Shown here: one piece after another, positions 35,512 through 44,515 of the stretch | Position numbering within the stretch: position 1 is the stretch's first letter | Layout: each line of letters begins with the position of its first letter | NCBI RefSeq assembly: GCF_016405855.1 | Contig: NZ_JAEFCA010000004.1 | Location: forward strand, 530,075 to 594,074 | Direction: 5' to 3' | DNA from: Flavobacterium sp. IB48 | GTDB taxonomy: Bacteria > Bacteroidota > Bacteroidia > Flavobacteriales > Flavobacteriaceae | Length of the DNA: 64,000 nt | Position numbers and translations under genes: made by a program | The notes under the pieces: generated by a model | The model's database searches: none | Told to the model about the DNA's origin: nothing | The model's input: the letters and a program-made list of their open reading frames with translations, nothing else

Positions 35512-37695
35512 ATGGAAATGGAACAGTTTTATTACGACAACAAAATTGTAAAAAAATTCATTTACGCCACAATACTTTTTGGAGTTGTGGGTATGTTAGT
35601 GGGACTTACCTTAGCGGTAATGTACCTTTTTCCCAACATGACAGATGGGATTTCGTGGCTGAGTTACGGCCGATTAAGACCATTGCACACTAATGCAGTT
35701 ATTTTTGCCTTTGTGGGTAATGCATTCTTTGCCGGTATGTACTACTCGCTGCAAAGATTGCTAAAAGCCAGAATGTTTAGTGATTTTTTAAGTAACCTTC
35801 ATTTCTGGGGATGGCAGTTAATTATTGTAGCAGCCGCAATTACACTTCCGTTAGGTTATACTTCTTCTAAAGAATATGCAGAGCTAGAGTGGCCAATTGA
35901 TATTGCAATTGCTTTAATTTGGGTTGTAATGGGTATCAATATGATTGGTACAATGCTGCGTCGCAGAGAACGTCACTTATATGTTGCAATCTGGTTTTAT
36001 TTAGCAACATTTGTAACGGTAGCGGTATTGCATATCTTTAACAACATCGAAATTCCGGTTTCTGCTTTAAAAAGCTACTCTGTGTATGCAGGTGTTCAGG
36101 ATGCGCTTGTGCAATGGTGGTACGGACACAATGCGGTAGCATTCTTCCTTACAACTCCATTCTTAGGATTAATGTACTATTTCGTTCCAAAAATTGCAAA
36201 CAGACCTGTTTACTCATATAGATTATCTATTATTCACTTTTGGTCTTTAATCTTTATCTATATCTGGGCAGGACCACACCACTTATTATATTCTGCATTG
36301 CCAAACTGGGCTCAGAATCTTGGGGTTGCATTCTCAGTAATGTTAATTGCTCCATCTTGGGGAGGTATGATCAATGGTCTTTTAACATTAAGAGGAGCTT
36401 GGGATAAAGTTCGTGAAGAACCAGTTTTAAAATTCTTTGTTGTAGCGATTACAGGTTACGGTATGGCGACTTTTGAAGGTCCGATGTTATCTTTAAAAAA
36501 TGTAAACGCTATTGCGCACTATACCGACTGGATCGTAGCACACGTACACGTAGGAGCTTTAGCTTGGAATGGTTTCATGTCATTTGGTATTATTTATTGG
36601 TTAATTCCAAGAATGACAAAATCAGAATTATTCTCTAAGAAATTGGCAAACTTCCATTTCTGGATTGGAACTTTAGGTATTATCGTTTATACAATTCCAT
36701 TATATGTGGCTGGTTTCCAACAAGCGTCTATGTGGAAACAATTTAACCCAGACGGAACTTTAACTTATGGTAACTTCCTAGAAACAGTTACAGCGATTAT
36801 GCCAATGTATTGGATGAGAGCTATCGGAGGGTCTCTTTACTTAATAGGTATGTTGACATTAGTTTACAACATTATCATGACAGTAAAAGCGGGTAATGCA
36901 ATTGAAGATGAATTGGCTCAGGCTCCAGCTTTACAAACAATAAAAAGCAGTAGATTAAGTGGAGAGAAATTCCACTCATGGTTAGAAAGAAAACCAATTC
37001 AGTTAACCATTTTAGCAACTATTGCAATTTTAATTGGAGGTATTATTCAGATTGTGCCAACAATAATGGTAAAATCAAATATACCAACTATTTCAAGTGT
37101 AAAACCATACACACCTTTAGAGCTTGAAGGACGTGATTTATATATCAGAGAAGGTTGTGTTGGATGTCATTCACAGTCAGTTCGTCCATTTAGAAGTGAG
37201 GTTGAACGTTACGGAGTTCAATCAAAAGCAGGAGAGTTTGTTTACGACCATCCATTCTTATGGGGATCAAAACGTACAGGTCCAGATTTATTAAGAGTAG
37301 GTGGTAAGTATAATGACAATTGGCACTTTAACCACATGTGGAACCCGCAAAGTACATCTGCAGGATCAATTATGCCAGGATATAAGTGGTTATTTGATAA
37401 TAAACCAATGGACATTTCATTGACGCAAAAGAAAATGCAGGCAATGATTTCATTAGGTGTGCCATATTCTCCAGAAGAAGTTGCTAATGCACAAAAAACT
37501 TTAAGAGAGCAGGCAGTTAAGATAGAAAAAAGCTTAGAAAGCGATCCTGATTTTGTTAAGAGTTATGAAGACAGCCGCAAAAAAGCTGCTGCAAAAGGTG
37601 AGAAATTCATTCCGATGAATGAAAGAGAAATCGTTGCTTTGATTGCTTATATTCAAAGACTTGGTACTGATATTAAAGTAAAAGAAACTAAATAA
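35512..37695 (+). CDS. ccoN: fused cbb3 cytochrome c oxidase subunits I and II (CcoNO)
   Basis: A 727-residue fusion. The N-terminal part (about 1-500) is the 12-helix CcoN catalytic subunit with heme and CuB histidines in RPLHTNAVIF, WWYGHNAVAFF, GPHHLLYS and HVHVGALAW. After a linker helix (about 495-515) comes a CcoO-like mono-heme c domain with C549-x2-C552-H553 and a methionine ligand region SIMPGYKW. The oxidase reduces oxygen with high affinity at the inner membrane. Fusion of N and O is known in Bacteroidota. The ATG at 35512 was kept; 35518 is an alternative. Confidence 0.92.
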   Translation: MEMEQFYYDNKIVKKFIYATILFGVVGMLVGLTLAVMYLFPNMTDGISWLSYGRLRPLHTNAVIFAFVGNAFFAGMYYSLQRLLKARMFSDFLSNLHFWGWQLIIVAAAITLPLGYTSSKEYAELEWPIDIAIALIWVVMGINMIGTMLRRRERHLYVAIWFYLATFVTVAVLHIFNNIEIPVSALKSYSVYAGVQDALVQWWYGHNAVAFFLTTPFLGLMYYFVPKIANRPVYSYRLSIIHFWSLIFIYIWAGPHHLLYSALPNWAQNLGVAFSVMLIAPSWGGMINGLLTLRGAWDKVREEPVLKFFVVAITGYGMATFEGPMLSLKNVNAIAHYTDWIVAHVHVGALAWNGFMSFGIIYWLIPRMTKSELFSKKLANFHFWIGTLGIIVYTIPLYVAGFQQASMWKQFNPDGTLTYGNFLETVTAIMPMYWMRAIGGSLYLIGMLTLVYNIIMTVKAGNAIEDELAQAPALQTIKSSRLSGEKFHSWLERKPIQLTILATIAILIGGIIQIVPTIMVKSNIPTISSVKPYTPLELEGRDLYIREGCVGCHSQSVRPFRSEVERYGVQSKAGEFVYDHPFLWGSKRTGPDLLRVGGKYNDNWHFNHMWNPQSTSAGSIMPGYKWLFDNKPMDISLTQKKMQAMISLGVPYSPEEVANAQKTLREQAVKIEKSLESDPDFVKSYEDSRKKAAAKGEKFIPMNEREIVALIAYIQRLGTDIKVKETK

Positions 37696-37702
37696 CAGCA
37701 TT

Positions 37703-37897
37703 ATGTTTGAACAAATAAAACACAATATGGAAACAATATCGGGTGTAGAATTATACCCGATTATTTCCCTCTTGATTTTCTTCTTCTTTTTTGTAGGATT
37801 AGGTATTTGGGTATTCTCTTATAGAAAAGAAAAAATTCAAGAAATGAGTAATATACCTTTAGATGAAGGACTTAGTGTAATCACAAAAGATAGATAA
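37703..37897 (+). CDS. ccoQ: CcoQ-like small cbb3 oxidase subunit
   Basis: A 64-residue single-helix protein (about residues 19-40) ending in a charged tail (RKEKIQEMSNIPLDEG). Position between the ccoNO and ccoP genes and its length match CcoQ, the small subunit that stabilises the oxidase. It starts 7 bp after the upstream stop and ends 2 bp before ccoP. Primary sequence similarity to proteobacterial CcoQ is weak, so the call leans on context. Confidence 0.75.
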   Translation: MFEQIKHNMETISGVELYPIISLLIFFFFFVGLGIWVFSYRKEKIQEMSNIPLDEGLSVITKDR

Positions 37898-37899
37898 AA

Positions 37900-38835
37900 A
37901 TGAAAAAGTTTTTCCCAGTATATGTTAGAGTACCGTTGATTTTCTTCATCGTATTTGCTTTGATGGAATATTTTATAGACTCAGGCGATAAGCCAGCTTT
38001 TGTAAAATTCCCTATGGTTTCGCTCTTTTTATTTGTCTTTTTGTTTATTCTGATTGCCATCGAAATTACACTTAGTGCTGTAAATAGAGTGATGTATCAA
38101 TTGCTATCGCCAGAAGAAAAAGCGCAAAAAGAACTTGAAGAAAGTTTAAGTTTCAAAGAAAGCACTTGGTTTAAAAACCTAATGCACAAATTGACTAAAA
38201 CAGAACCAATTGAAAAAGAAGCCGACTTATTGATGGATCATGATTATGACGGAATCAAAGAGTTGGATAATAATTTACCGCCATGGTGGGTGTATTTATT
38301 CTACATCTGCATCATTTTCGGAGTTATTTATGTAGTTCGTTACGATGTTTTAGGAGCGGATGATCAGGAAATGGAGTTGAAAAAAGAAATGGCGCAGGCA
38401 AAAATTGATGTTGAAGAATATATGAAAACTGCTCCAGATTTGATGGACGAAAAAACAGTTGTTTTATTAACTGACGAACCAAGTTTAGCAGCAGGAAAAG
38501 AAATCTTTACAACAAACTGTGCCGCTTGTCACCGTGCCGATGCAGGAGGTCAGATTGGACCAAACCTTACAGATGATAAATGGATTTTAGGAGGAGGAAT
38601 TAAAAACTTATTCCATACCATTACAAATGGAGGTAGAGATGGTAAAGGGATGATTGCCTGGAAAGGAACCCTTAAACCAAAAGAAATACAAAAAGTTGCA
38701 AGTTATATCTTGTCTTTGCAAGGAAGCAATCCTAAAGATCCAAAAGAACCAGAAGGAGAAGTTTGGGTAGACGATAGCGCTCCTAAAACCGATGCAGCTG
38801 CAACTACAAAAGATACCACAGAAGTTAAAAAATAA
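37900..38835 (+). CDS. ccoP: cbb3 oxidase subunit III, mono-heme CcoP
   Basis: A 311-residue cytochrome c. Two N-terminal helices and a third (WWVYLFYICIIFGVIYV) precede a single heme c site, C207-A-A-C210-H211, with a methionine ligand in GMIAWKG. A Pro/Asp/Thr-rich tail follows. Canonical CcoP has two hemes; here only one is present, a known Bacteroidota variant. It accepts electrons from the bc1-type complex or alternative donor and passes them to CcoNO. It lies in the operon with 2-10 bp gaps. Confidence 0.9.
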   Translation: MKKFFPVYVRVPLIFFIVFALMEYFIDSGDKPAFVKFPMVSLFLFVFLFILIAIEITLSAVNRVMYQLLSPEEKAQKELEESLSFKESTWFKNLMHKLTKTEPIEKEADLLMDHDYDGIKELDNNLPPWWVYLFYICIIFGVIYVVRYDVLGADDQEMELKKEMAQAKIDVEEYMKTAPDLMDEKTVVLLTDEPSLAAGKEIFTTNCAACHRADAGGQIGPNLTDDKWILGGGIKNLFHTITNGGRDGKGMIAWKGTLKPKEIQKVASYILSLQGSNPKDPKEPEGEVWVDDSAPKTDAAATTKDTTEVKK

Positions 38836-38845
38836 TTAGAATATC

Positions 38846-40264
38846 ATGTCAAATTTACCAGACGAAGCTTTTAGAGATACCATTGGAACAATAGATGAAG
38901 GTGGCAAACGAAAATTTATATTTCCTAAAAAACCGTCTGGTAAATTTTATGATTATAGAAAAATTGTCAGCTACGTTTTATTGGCAATTTTATTCATAAA
39001 TCCGTTTATCAAAATAAATGGAAACCAGTTTATGATGTTCAATATCTTGGAACGTCGTTTTAATATTTTTGGATTTCCTTTTTGGCCACAGGATTTTTAT
39101 CTCTTCGTAATCTCAATGCTTGTCGGCGTTGTATTTATAATTTTATTTACCGTTGTTTTCGGAAGAATATTTTGTGGCTGGATCTGCCCGCAAACTATTT
39201 TTCTTGAAATGGTTTTCCGTCGAATTGAATATTGGATTGATGGAGATCGTGGTGCACAATCTCGTTTAGCAAAGCAAGAATGGAATAGTGAGAAAATTAG
39301 AAAAAGACTAATCAAATGGACTATTTTCTTTTTAATCTCTTTCCTTATAGCAAATATATTCTTGGCTTATCTAGTAGGTAGTGATACTTTATTCTTAATG
39401 ATTGAGCAAGGACCAGTTGTACAAGCTAGCAATTTTATCGCGTTGCTTATATTTACGGGTATTTTCTATTTCGTTTTTGTATGGTTTCGTGAACAGGTTT
39501 GTATCATTGCTTGCCCTTATGGAAGATTGCAAGGTGTACTTTTAGACAATAAATCTATTAATGTTGCCTACGATTTTGTTAGAGGTGAAAAAGAAGAAGG
39601 ACGCGCAAAATTCAAAAAAAATGAAGATAGAGCATTAACGGGAAAAGGAGATTGTATAGATTGTCTTCAATGTGTTCACGTTTGTCCTATGGGAATTGAC
39701 ATCCGAAACGGTACACAGTTAGAATGTACCAACTGTACAGCTTGTATCGATGAATGTGACCATATTATGGAATCAGTAGGATTGCCAAAAGGTCTTATTC
39801 GTTATGCTTCTGAAGATGAAATTGCCAAAAAAGAACCTTTTAAATTTACTTCAAGAATGAAAGGATACACAGCTGTCCTCTTTATTTTATTGAGTATTTT
39901 TGTTGGAATGCTGTTTTTAAGAACAGATGTACAAGCGGTAGTTTTACGTTTACCAGGTCAGTTATTCCAGCATAATGGAGAAAAAATCAGTAATGTTTAC
40001 ACGTATAAAATTGTAAACAAAACAATGAAAGATTACAATGATATTCATTTCGAATTAATCGATCAAAAAGGAGAAATTAAGAATGTTGGAAAAAGACATT
40101 TTAAAGTTGCAAAAGAAGGAATTTCTCAAGGAACATTGTTTATTGAAATTGATGAGGTTTTATTAGAAAGTGATAAAACAAAAGTAAAAATAGGGGTTTA
40201 CAATGGTTCTGAACTCCTAGAAACAACAACTACAAATTTCTTAGGACCACGAAGTTTTAATTAA
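38846..40264 (+). CDS. ccoG: cbb3 oxidase accessory protein CcoG (FixG/RdxA family)
   Basis: A 472-residue membrane polyferredoxin. Five or so helices contain CGWICPQTIF and CIIACPYGR; a cytoplasmic two-cluster ferredoxin segment has CIDCLQCVHVCPMGID and CTNCTACIDECD. A C-terminal immunoglobulin-like periplasmic domain ends the protein. CcoG reduces copper during cbb3 assembly. All iron-sulfur cysteines expected for two 4Fe-4S clusters are present. It follows ccoP by 10 bp. Confidence 0.9.
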   Translation: MSNLPDEAFRDTIGTIDEGGKRKFIFPKKPSGKFYDYRKIVSYVLLAILFINPFIKINGNQFMMFNILERRFNIFGFPFWPQDFYLFVISMLVGVVFIILFTVVFGRIFCGWICPQTIFLEMVFRRIEYWIDGDRGAQSRLAKQEWNSEKIRKRLIKWTIFFLISFLIANIFLAYLVGSDTLFLMIEQGPVVQASNFIALLIFTGIFYFVFVWFREQVCIIACPYGRLQGVLLDNKSINVAYDFVRGEKEEGRAKFKKNEDRALTGKGDCIDCLQCVHVCPMGIDIRNGTQLECTNCTACIDECDHIMESVGLPKGLIRYASEDEIAKKEPFKFTSRMKGYTAVLFILLSIFVGMLFLRTDVQAVVLRLPGQLFQHNGEKISNVYTYKIVNKTMKDYNDIHFELIDQKGEIKNVGKRHFKVAKEGISQGTLFIEIDEVLLESDKTKVKIGVYNGSELLETTTTNFLGPRSFN

Positions 40265-40276
40265 AAATATACTATT

Positions 40277-40726
40277 ATGAAATTGAATTGGGGAACTGGA
40301 ATCGTCATTGCATTCGCATTGTTTATGACCTTTATTTTATATTTTGTGTTTGAAGTGCAGTCAAATTCTAAATACGATAATGATTTGGTTGTCGAAGAAT
40401 ATTACAAACATGATACACACTTTCAGGAAGAAATGGCGAGAATTCAAAATGCGCATGATTTGCAGCATAAGCCATCAATAAAATATACTGGAGACGGTGT
40501 TGCTGTTGTTTTTCCAGTAGGATTTGAAAGCAGTAAAGTGAAAGGAAATATTCAATTATATAGACCTTCAAACAAAAAATTCGACTTTAATACTCAAATT
40601 GCCTTAACTAATTCAGAAATCATTATTCCGCAGAAAAAATTAATAAAAGGACGCTGGGATGTGAATATGGAATGGCAGTATGAAGGCAAAAAATATCTCA
40701 CTAAAGAAGTTATTTACGTAAACTAA
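40277..40726 (+). CDS. ccoH: FixH/CcoH family protein
   Basis: A 149-residue protein with one N-terminal helix (about 7-28) and a periplasmic immunoglobulin-like domain with the family segment LVVEEYYKHDTHFQEEMARIQ. FixH is an assembly partner of cbb3 oxidase. The conserved region and the position after ccoG support the call. It precedes the TauE-like gene by 7 bp. Confidence 0.85.
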   Translation: MKLNWGTGIVIAFALFMTFILYFVFEVQSNSKYDNDLVVEEYYKHDTHFQEEMARIQNAHDLQHKPSIKYTGDGVAVVFPVGFESSKVKGNIQLYRPSNKKFDFNTQIALTNSEIIIPQKKLIKGRWDVNMEWQYEGKKYLTKEVIYVN

Positions 40727-40733
40727 ATCAAAA

Positions 40734-41435
40734 ATGTTATTCTCAGCTTTCTTTTTAGGTTTGATCAGTAGCCTGCATTGTGTTGGAATGTGTGGGCCAA
40801 TTGCCATGATGCTTCCTGTAGATAGGCAAAATGAAGCCAAAAAGGTAACGCAGATTATGACCTATCATTTTGGTCGATTAACAGCTTACGCCACAATCGG
40901 ATTGATTTTTGGATTACTGGGAAGAGGCTTTTTCTTAGCAGGATTGCAGCAGAAAATGTCAATTATTATTGGTGTAATAATGATTATTGTAGTTTGTATT
41001 CCTGAGAAAAAATTTGCTCAATACAACTTTTCTAAACCAGTTTATAAAATCATTTCAAAAGTTAAAGCCAATCTTGGAAGTCAGTTTAAAAATAAGAGCT
41101 ACAAATCTCTTTTTACAATTGGTCTTCTAAATGGATTTTTACCATGCGGAATGGTTTATGTTGCTTTATTTGGGGCAATTGCTATGCAAAGTGCCACTTA
41201 TGGCGTTCTTTACATGCTTTTGTTTGGAATAGGAACAATTCCGTTAATGACTATTGTGGTTTATGTCAATACATTATTGAAATTGCCATTTCGAAATAAA
41301 ATTCAAAAGGCAATTCCTTATGTTGCAGTTATCATTGGAGTTTTATTTATCCTTAGAGGACTAGGATTAGGAATTCCGTATATTTCTCCTTCAAACATGA
41401 GTTTATTTGTGCAGCAGACTCCAAACTGCCACTAA
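40734..41435 (+). CDS. TauE/SafE-type membrane protein of the cbb3 cluster
   Basis: A 233-residue membrane protein with about six helices. Paired motifs GLISSLHCVGMCGP and GLLNGFLPCGMVYVALFGA are typical of the CcdA/DsbD-like or SafE (urease accessory UreH-like) family often placed after fixH. A role in copper or heme handling for oxidase assembly is likely from context; the transported species is not known. The C-terminal tail ends in NCH. It converges on hemN 21 bp away. Confidence 0.8.
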   Translation: MLFSAFFLGLISSLHCVGMCGPIAMMLPVDRQNEAKKVTQIMTYHFGRLTAYATIGLIFGLLGRGFFLAGLQQKMSIIIGVIMIIVVCIPEKKFAQYNFSKPVYKIISKVKANLGSQFKNKSYKSLFTIGLLNGFLPCGMVYVALFGAIAMQSATYGVLYMLLFGIGTIPLMTIVVYVNTLLKLPFRNKIQKAIPYVAVIIGVLFILRGLGLGIPYISPSNMSLFVQQTPNCH

Positions 41436-41456
41436 GAAAAATATATTTAAAAGATT

Positions 41457-42821
41457 TTATACAGTCATCGAAAAGAGATTTGTTTCCGGTGACTTTCTTT
41501 TTAGATGCAAATCGAAAGCCATACAAATATTACGTACAAAAGGTCTTCCTTCTTCTGTAATTTTGATTTTGTTGTTTTCAATAACAATTAAATTATCATT
41601 TTCGATTTCTTTTAAAGCAATTAAAACCTCAGGAATTTCAGCAAAGTTTAGAGATTCTGCAGTCCAGGATGTTTCCAATTCGCAGGTTAAGTTCAGAATA
41701 TGTTTTCTAATGATAAGGTCTTCATTGTTCAAAATATGACCTTTTACAACAGGAAGTCTATCAGATTCTATAATCTCATAATATTCTTCAAGGCTTTTAG
41801 TATTTTGTGCAAAACTATACCAGCTATCGCTTATAGAAGATACGCCAAGTCCAATCATAACTTGTGTTTTAGAAGCGCTATAGCCCATAAAGTTTCGATG
41901 AAGTTTTCTATTATGAGCAGCTTTGTACAAACTATCGTCTTCTAATGCAAAATGATCCATGCCAATTTCATGATAACCATTTTGAATTAGAAGTTTTTTT
42001 CCTATTTCATATAATTTTCTCTTTTCAGAATCTTTTGGAAGATTTTCATCATTAAAACCACGTTGTCCGTTTCCTTTTATCCAAGGCACATGTGCATAGC
42101 TGTAAAATGCTAGTCTATCAGGTTTTAATGAATTTGTTTTTTCTACTGTATCAATCACATCTTCGATGGTTTGAAACGGAAGTCCAAAGATAATATCATG
42201 TCCGATTGAAGTATAACCAATTTCTTTTGCCCAAAAAGTCACTTTAGCAACATTGTGAAATGGCTGAATTCTATTTATAGCTTTTTGAACAGTGGCAGAG
42301 TAATCTTGAACTCCAAAACTTACTCGGCGGAAGCCTAAATCATATAATTTTTTAAGCTGTTCGTATGTTGTGTTATTTGGATGCCCTTCAAAACTAAATT
42401 CATGATTTGCTGCTTTTACAGCATTCTTAAAAATCCCATTTATAAGGCTCTCCAGGTTTTCTTTTGAGAAGAATGTTGGCGTTCCTCCGCCTAAATGTAT
42501 TTCTTTAATTACAGGTTTTTCAGGAAGTAAATCACAATACATTTTCCATTCTTTAAGAACTGCCTGAATGTATTTTTCTTCTACTGAATGATTTTTGGTA
42601 ATACGTTTGTTGCATCCGCAGAAAGTGCACATGCTTTCGCAAAATGGTAGGTGGATATATAAACTGATTCCGTTCTTTGAATTGCTTTCTATGAATGATT
42701 TTTGTAAAGTAGTAATCCATTTTTCTGAAGTAAAATCAGATTCATTCCAATATGGAACCGTTGGATAACTAGTATATCTTGGACCTGGGACGTTGTACTT
42801 TTGAGTCAAAGAAATTTTCAT
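41457..42821 (-). CDS. hemN: oxygen-independent coproporphyrinogen III oxidase HemN
   Basis: A 454-residue radical SAM enzyme that converts coproporphyrinogen III to protoporphyrinogen IX without oxygen. The 4Fe-4S cysteines are in the sequence CESMCTFCGC (C61, C65, C68; C70 also present), with the HemN N-terminal PRYTSYPT motif and a GGGTPTFFS region. It differs from the related HemW by these features. It supplies heme when oxygen is scarce and has an Fnr-like class II promoter. It is convergent with the oxidase cluster it serves. Confidence 0.93.
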   Translation of the reverse strand: MKISLTQKYNVPGPRYTSYPTVPYWNESDFTSEKWITTLQKSFIESNSKNGISLYIHLPFCESMCTFCGCNKRITKNHSVEEKYIQAVLKEWKMYCDLLPEKPVIKEIHLGGGTPTFFSKENLESLINGIFKNAVKAANHEFSFEGHPNNTTYEQLKKLYDLGFRRVSFGVQDYSATVQKAINRIQPFHNVAKVTFWAKEIGYTSIGHDIIFGLPFQTIEDVIDTVEKTNSLKPDRLAFYSYAHVPWIKGNGQRGFNDENLPKDSEKRKLYEIGKKLLIQNGYHEIGMDHFALEDDSLYKAAHNRKLHRNFMGYSASKTQVMIGLGVSSISDSWYSFAQNTKSLEEYYEIIESDRLPVVKGHILNNEDLIIRKHILNLTCELETSWTAESLNFAEIPEVLIALKEIENDNLIVIENNKIKITEEGRPFVRNICMAFDLHLKRKSPETNLFSMTV

Positions 42822-42842
42822 AATAACGGATTTAGTTTATAT

Positions 42843-42886
42843 CAAAATTAAAGCTTAAGGCGAAGACATAAAATGACAAATATCAT
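42843..42886 (-). promoter_or_regulatory. Fnr-like site and -7 element of hemN
   Basis: ATGAC-AAAT-ATCAT at 42873-42886 (near-palindromic) and, leftward, TAATTTTG at 42850-42843. The centre-to-end distance is again 36.5 bp. The hemN ATG is 21 bp beyond. Confidence 0.8.
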
Positions 42887-42901
42887 AAAAACTGTAAAAA
42901 A

Positions 42902-42927
42902 AAAGAGACTCAAAATTGAGCCTCTTT
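42902..42927. terminator. terminator
   Basis: AAAGAG-A-CTCAA pairs with TTGAG-C-CTCTTT (one mismatch, 2-nt nominal loop). It follows the leftward 158-residue gene; the A-run before it reads as a T-run on that strand. Confidence 0.8.
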
Positions 42928-42941
42928 ATTGAATTAAATAA

Positions 42942-43418
42942 TTAAAGTGATATAGAATCTTGGATGATTTTAAGCCATTTTTTCGCAAACTGATGATCTT
43001 GATAGACGCTAATTTGTTTGATGCGGTCATCATCAAAATCATAGAATGGAATTAATATTTTTTTGGATGTTTCTTTTTCTTGAAATTCAAAATCAATTTT
43101 GATAATTGTATCTGAACCAGCGTCTGTTGTCGGAATTAATTTGCTTGATGCAATTGTATTTAAGTCGACATATGTTGATTCTTGCTGATTTGGATTGAAA
43201 TTCATTAAAATGAACTTATTGTTTTTTTGATCAATTGTCAAAGTCTTATTGTTGATTGATTCTGTCAAATCAAAATCTTCTGGATGATTTGGGTTGAATC
43301 GTTTCTTGATATTTAAAATTCTTGATTTACTTGCCGCAGATGAACGTGCAGAAAAATATACAGGGATTGCAACAATAATTAAAATTACAATACCCATTAT
43401 TGTGGTAGTAGTTTCCAT
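42942..43418 (-). CDS. hypothetical membrane-anchored protein
   Basis: A 158-residue protein with a single N-terminal helix (about residues 8-25) and a soluble beta-rich domain containing ITIDQKNNKF-like strands and many polar residues. It resembles small PH-like domains of flavobacterial anchored proteins, but no family is recognised with confidence. It is read leftward and ends at the hairpin at 42902. No neighbour suggests its role. Confidence 0.65.
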   Translation of the reverse strand: METTTTIMGIVILIIVAIPVYFSARSSAASKSRILNIKKRFNPNHPEDFDLTESINNKTLTIDQKNNKFILMNFNPNQQESTYVDLNTIASSKLIPTTDAGSDTIIKIDFEFQEKETSKKILIPFYDFDDDRIKQISVYQDHQFAKKWLKIIQDSISL

Positions 43419-43526
43419 AATGTTTTTAATGAAATAAATAAATGATATTCAAAGCAGTTTTCGGTTTGAAAACAGTTACTTAAGTGCTTGAAGAATAAAT
43501 TCTCTAAGGGGAAATCAAATATTTAT

Positions 43527-43874
43527 TTACCAGAAAAAATGGAAAGCATAGAGTATGACTGAAACCTTTTTACATTGAGTAGTAAAGAGTTTAGTGTATG
43601 CTGTAGTATGAGTAACGGTTTGATGTTGCGGTATTAGCGGTAAAAGCGTATCAAAACATTTAATTATTCCGGTAGGATTTGTTTTGATATTTGCCGCAAA
43701 CTGGTAACTTCCCTGAGGTTGAATAAATGCTGACGAATCGGGAATGTCTTTACAGAAGTTGGTATCGGATTTTTCTGTTTCAATTATACGCGTAGAAGCT
43801 TGGTCTGCTTGATAGGCAAACAATCCTGCTAACAAAAGCGTAATTAAAACAATGGTTTTACGAATCCAATTCAT
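43527..43874 (-). CDS. hypothetical small exported protein
   Basis: A 115-residue protein with an N-terminal hydrophobic segment (about 6-22) that may be a signal or membrane anchor, followed by a polar region with three cysteines. Family not recognised. The C-terminus is hydrophobic and aromatic (SVILYAFHFFW). It is isolated between a DoxX gene and the 158-residue gene, with a separate start. Whether it is expressed cannot be told from sequence. Confidence 0.5.
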   Translation of the reverse strand: MNWIRKTIVLITLLLAGLFAYQADQASTRIIETEKSDTNFCKDIPDSSAFIQPQGSYQFAANIKTNPTGIIKCFDTLLPLIPQHQTVTHTTAYTKLFTTQCKKVSVILYAFHFFW

Positions 43875-43934
43875 GTCGGCGAATTTAAGTCATAAAACGC
43901 AATTAAAGAAATTTTATAGAATTAATTAACACTC

Positions 43935-43964
43935 AAAAAAAAGTCCTCAATAAAATGAGGACTT
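43935..43964 (-). terminator. terminator of the DoxX gene
   Basis: AAGTCCTCA pairs with TGAGGACTT around ATAAAA; on the minus strand an eight-base T-run follows. Confidence 0.88.
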
Positions 43965-43970
43965 AAGGCG

Positions 43971-44393
43971 TTATTGTTGCATTTTAAAATAGTAATCTGC
44001 CGAGTGTTTACCGCTTCCGTAGAATAGGAAAAAGATGCAGACAAATAAAACGATTAATGCTAAAACTAAACTTTCAGAGTGCATTTTTCCCATAAAGTTA
44101 ATGAGAACTGCACCAAATAAGATTGGTAATTGTGCTGCAATAGCCCATCTGGTTAAAAGTCCAAAAATAATCATTATACCACCAATCATATGGGCTGGAG
44201 CAATGTAATGTAGCATAAACATACCTCCGCCATACTTATCAATAGGGGAAATCAAATCATGCAGGTATTGAATATTGGTGACGAAAGAGACACCTTTCAT
44301 AAATAAGAATCCACCCAAAACAATACGTACTAAATCAACTGGTAAATAAGTGTGCGAATTTGCCCATTTATTCAAACTTTTTACATTTTCCAT
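43971..44393 (-). CDS. DoxX family membrane protein
   Basis: A 140-residue protein with about four transmembrane helices and the family pattern RIVLGGFLFMKGVSF, then HMIGGIMIIFGLLTR. DoxX-like proteins are small membrane subunits linked to quinone or sulfur oxidation in some organisms; the function of this type is unknown. A strong terminator follows, so it forms a single-gene unit or the end of one. Confidence 0.85.
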   Translation of the reverse strand: MENVKSLNKWANSHTYLPVDLVRIVLGGFLFMKGVSFVTNIQYLHDLISPIDKYGGGMFMLHYIAPAHMIGGIMIIFGLLTRWAIAAQLPILFGAVLINFMGKMHSESLVLALIVLFVCIFFLFYGSGKHSADYYFKMQQ

Positions 44394-44515
44394 GATGTTG
44401 TGTGATTAAAAATTATATACTAAGTTACTAATTTTTAATCAGATATTTATTTTTAACTCCTTGAAAATAAGTTTTTTGCTTTTTATTTAACGTATTGTTG
44501 AGAATTCTTAAATCG

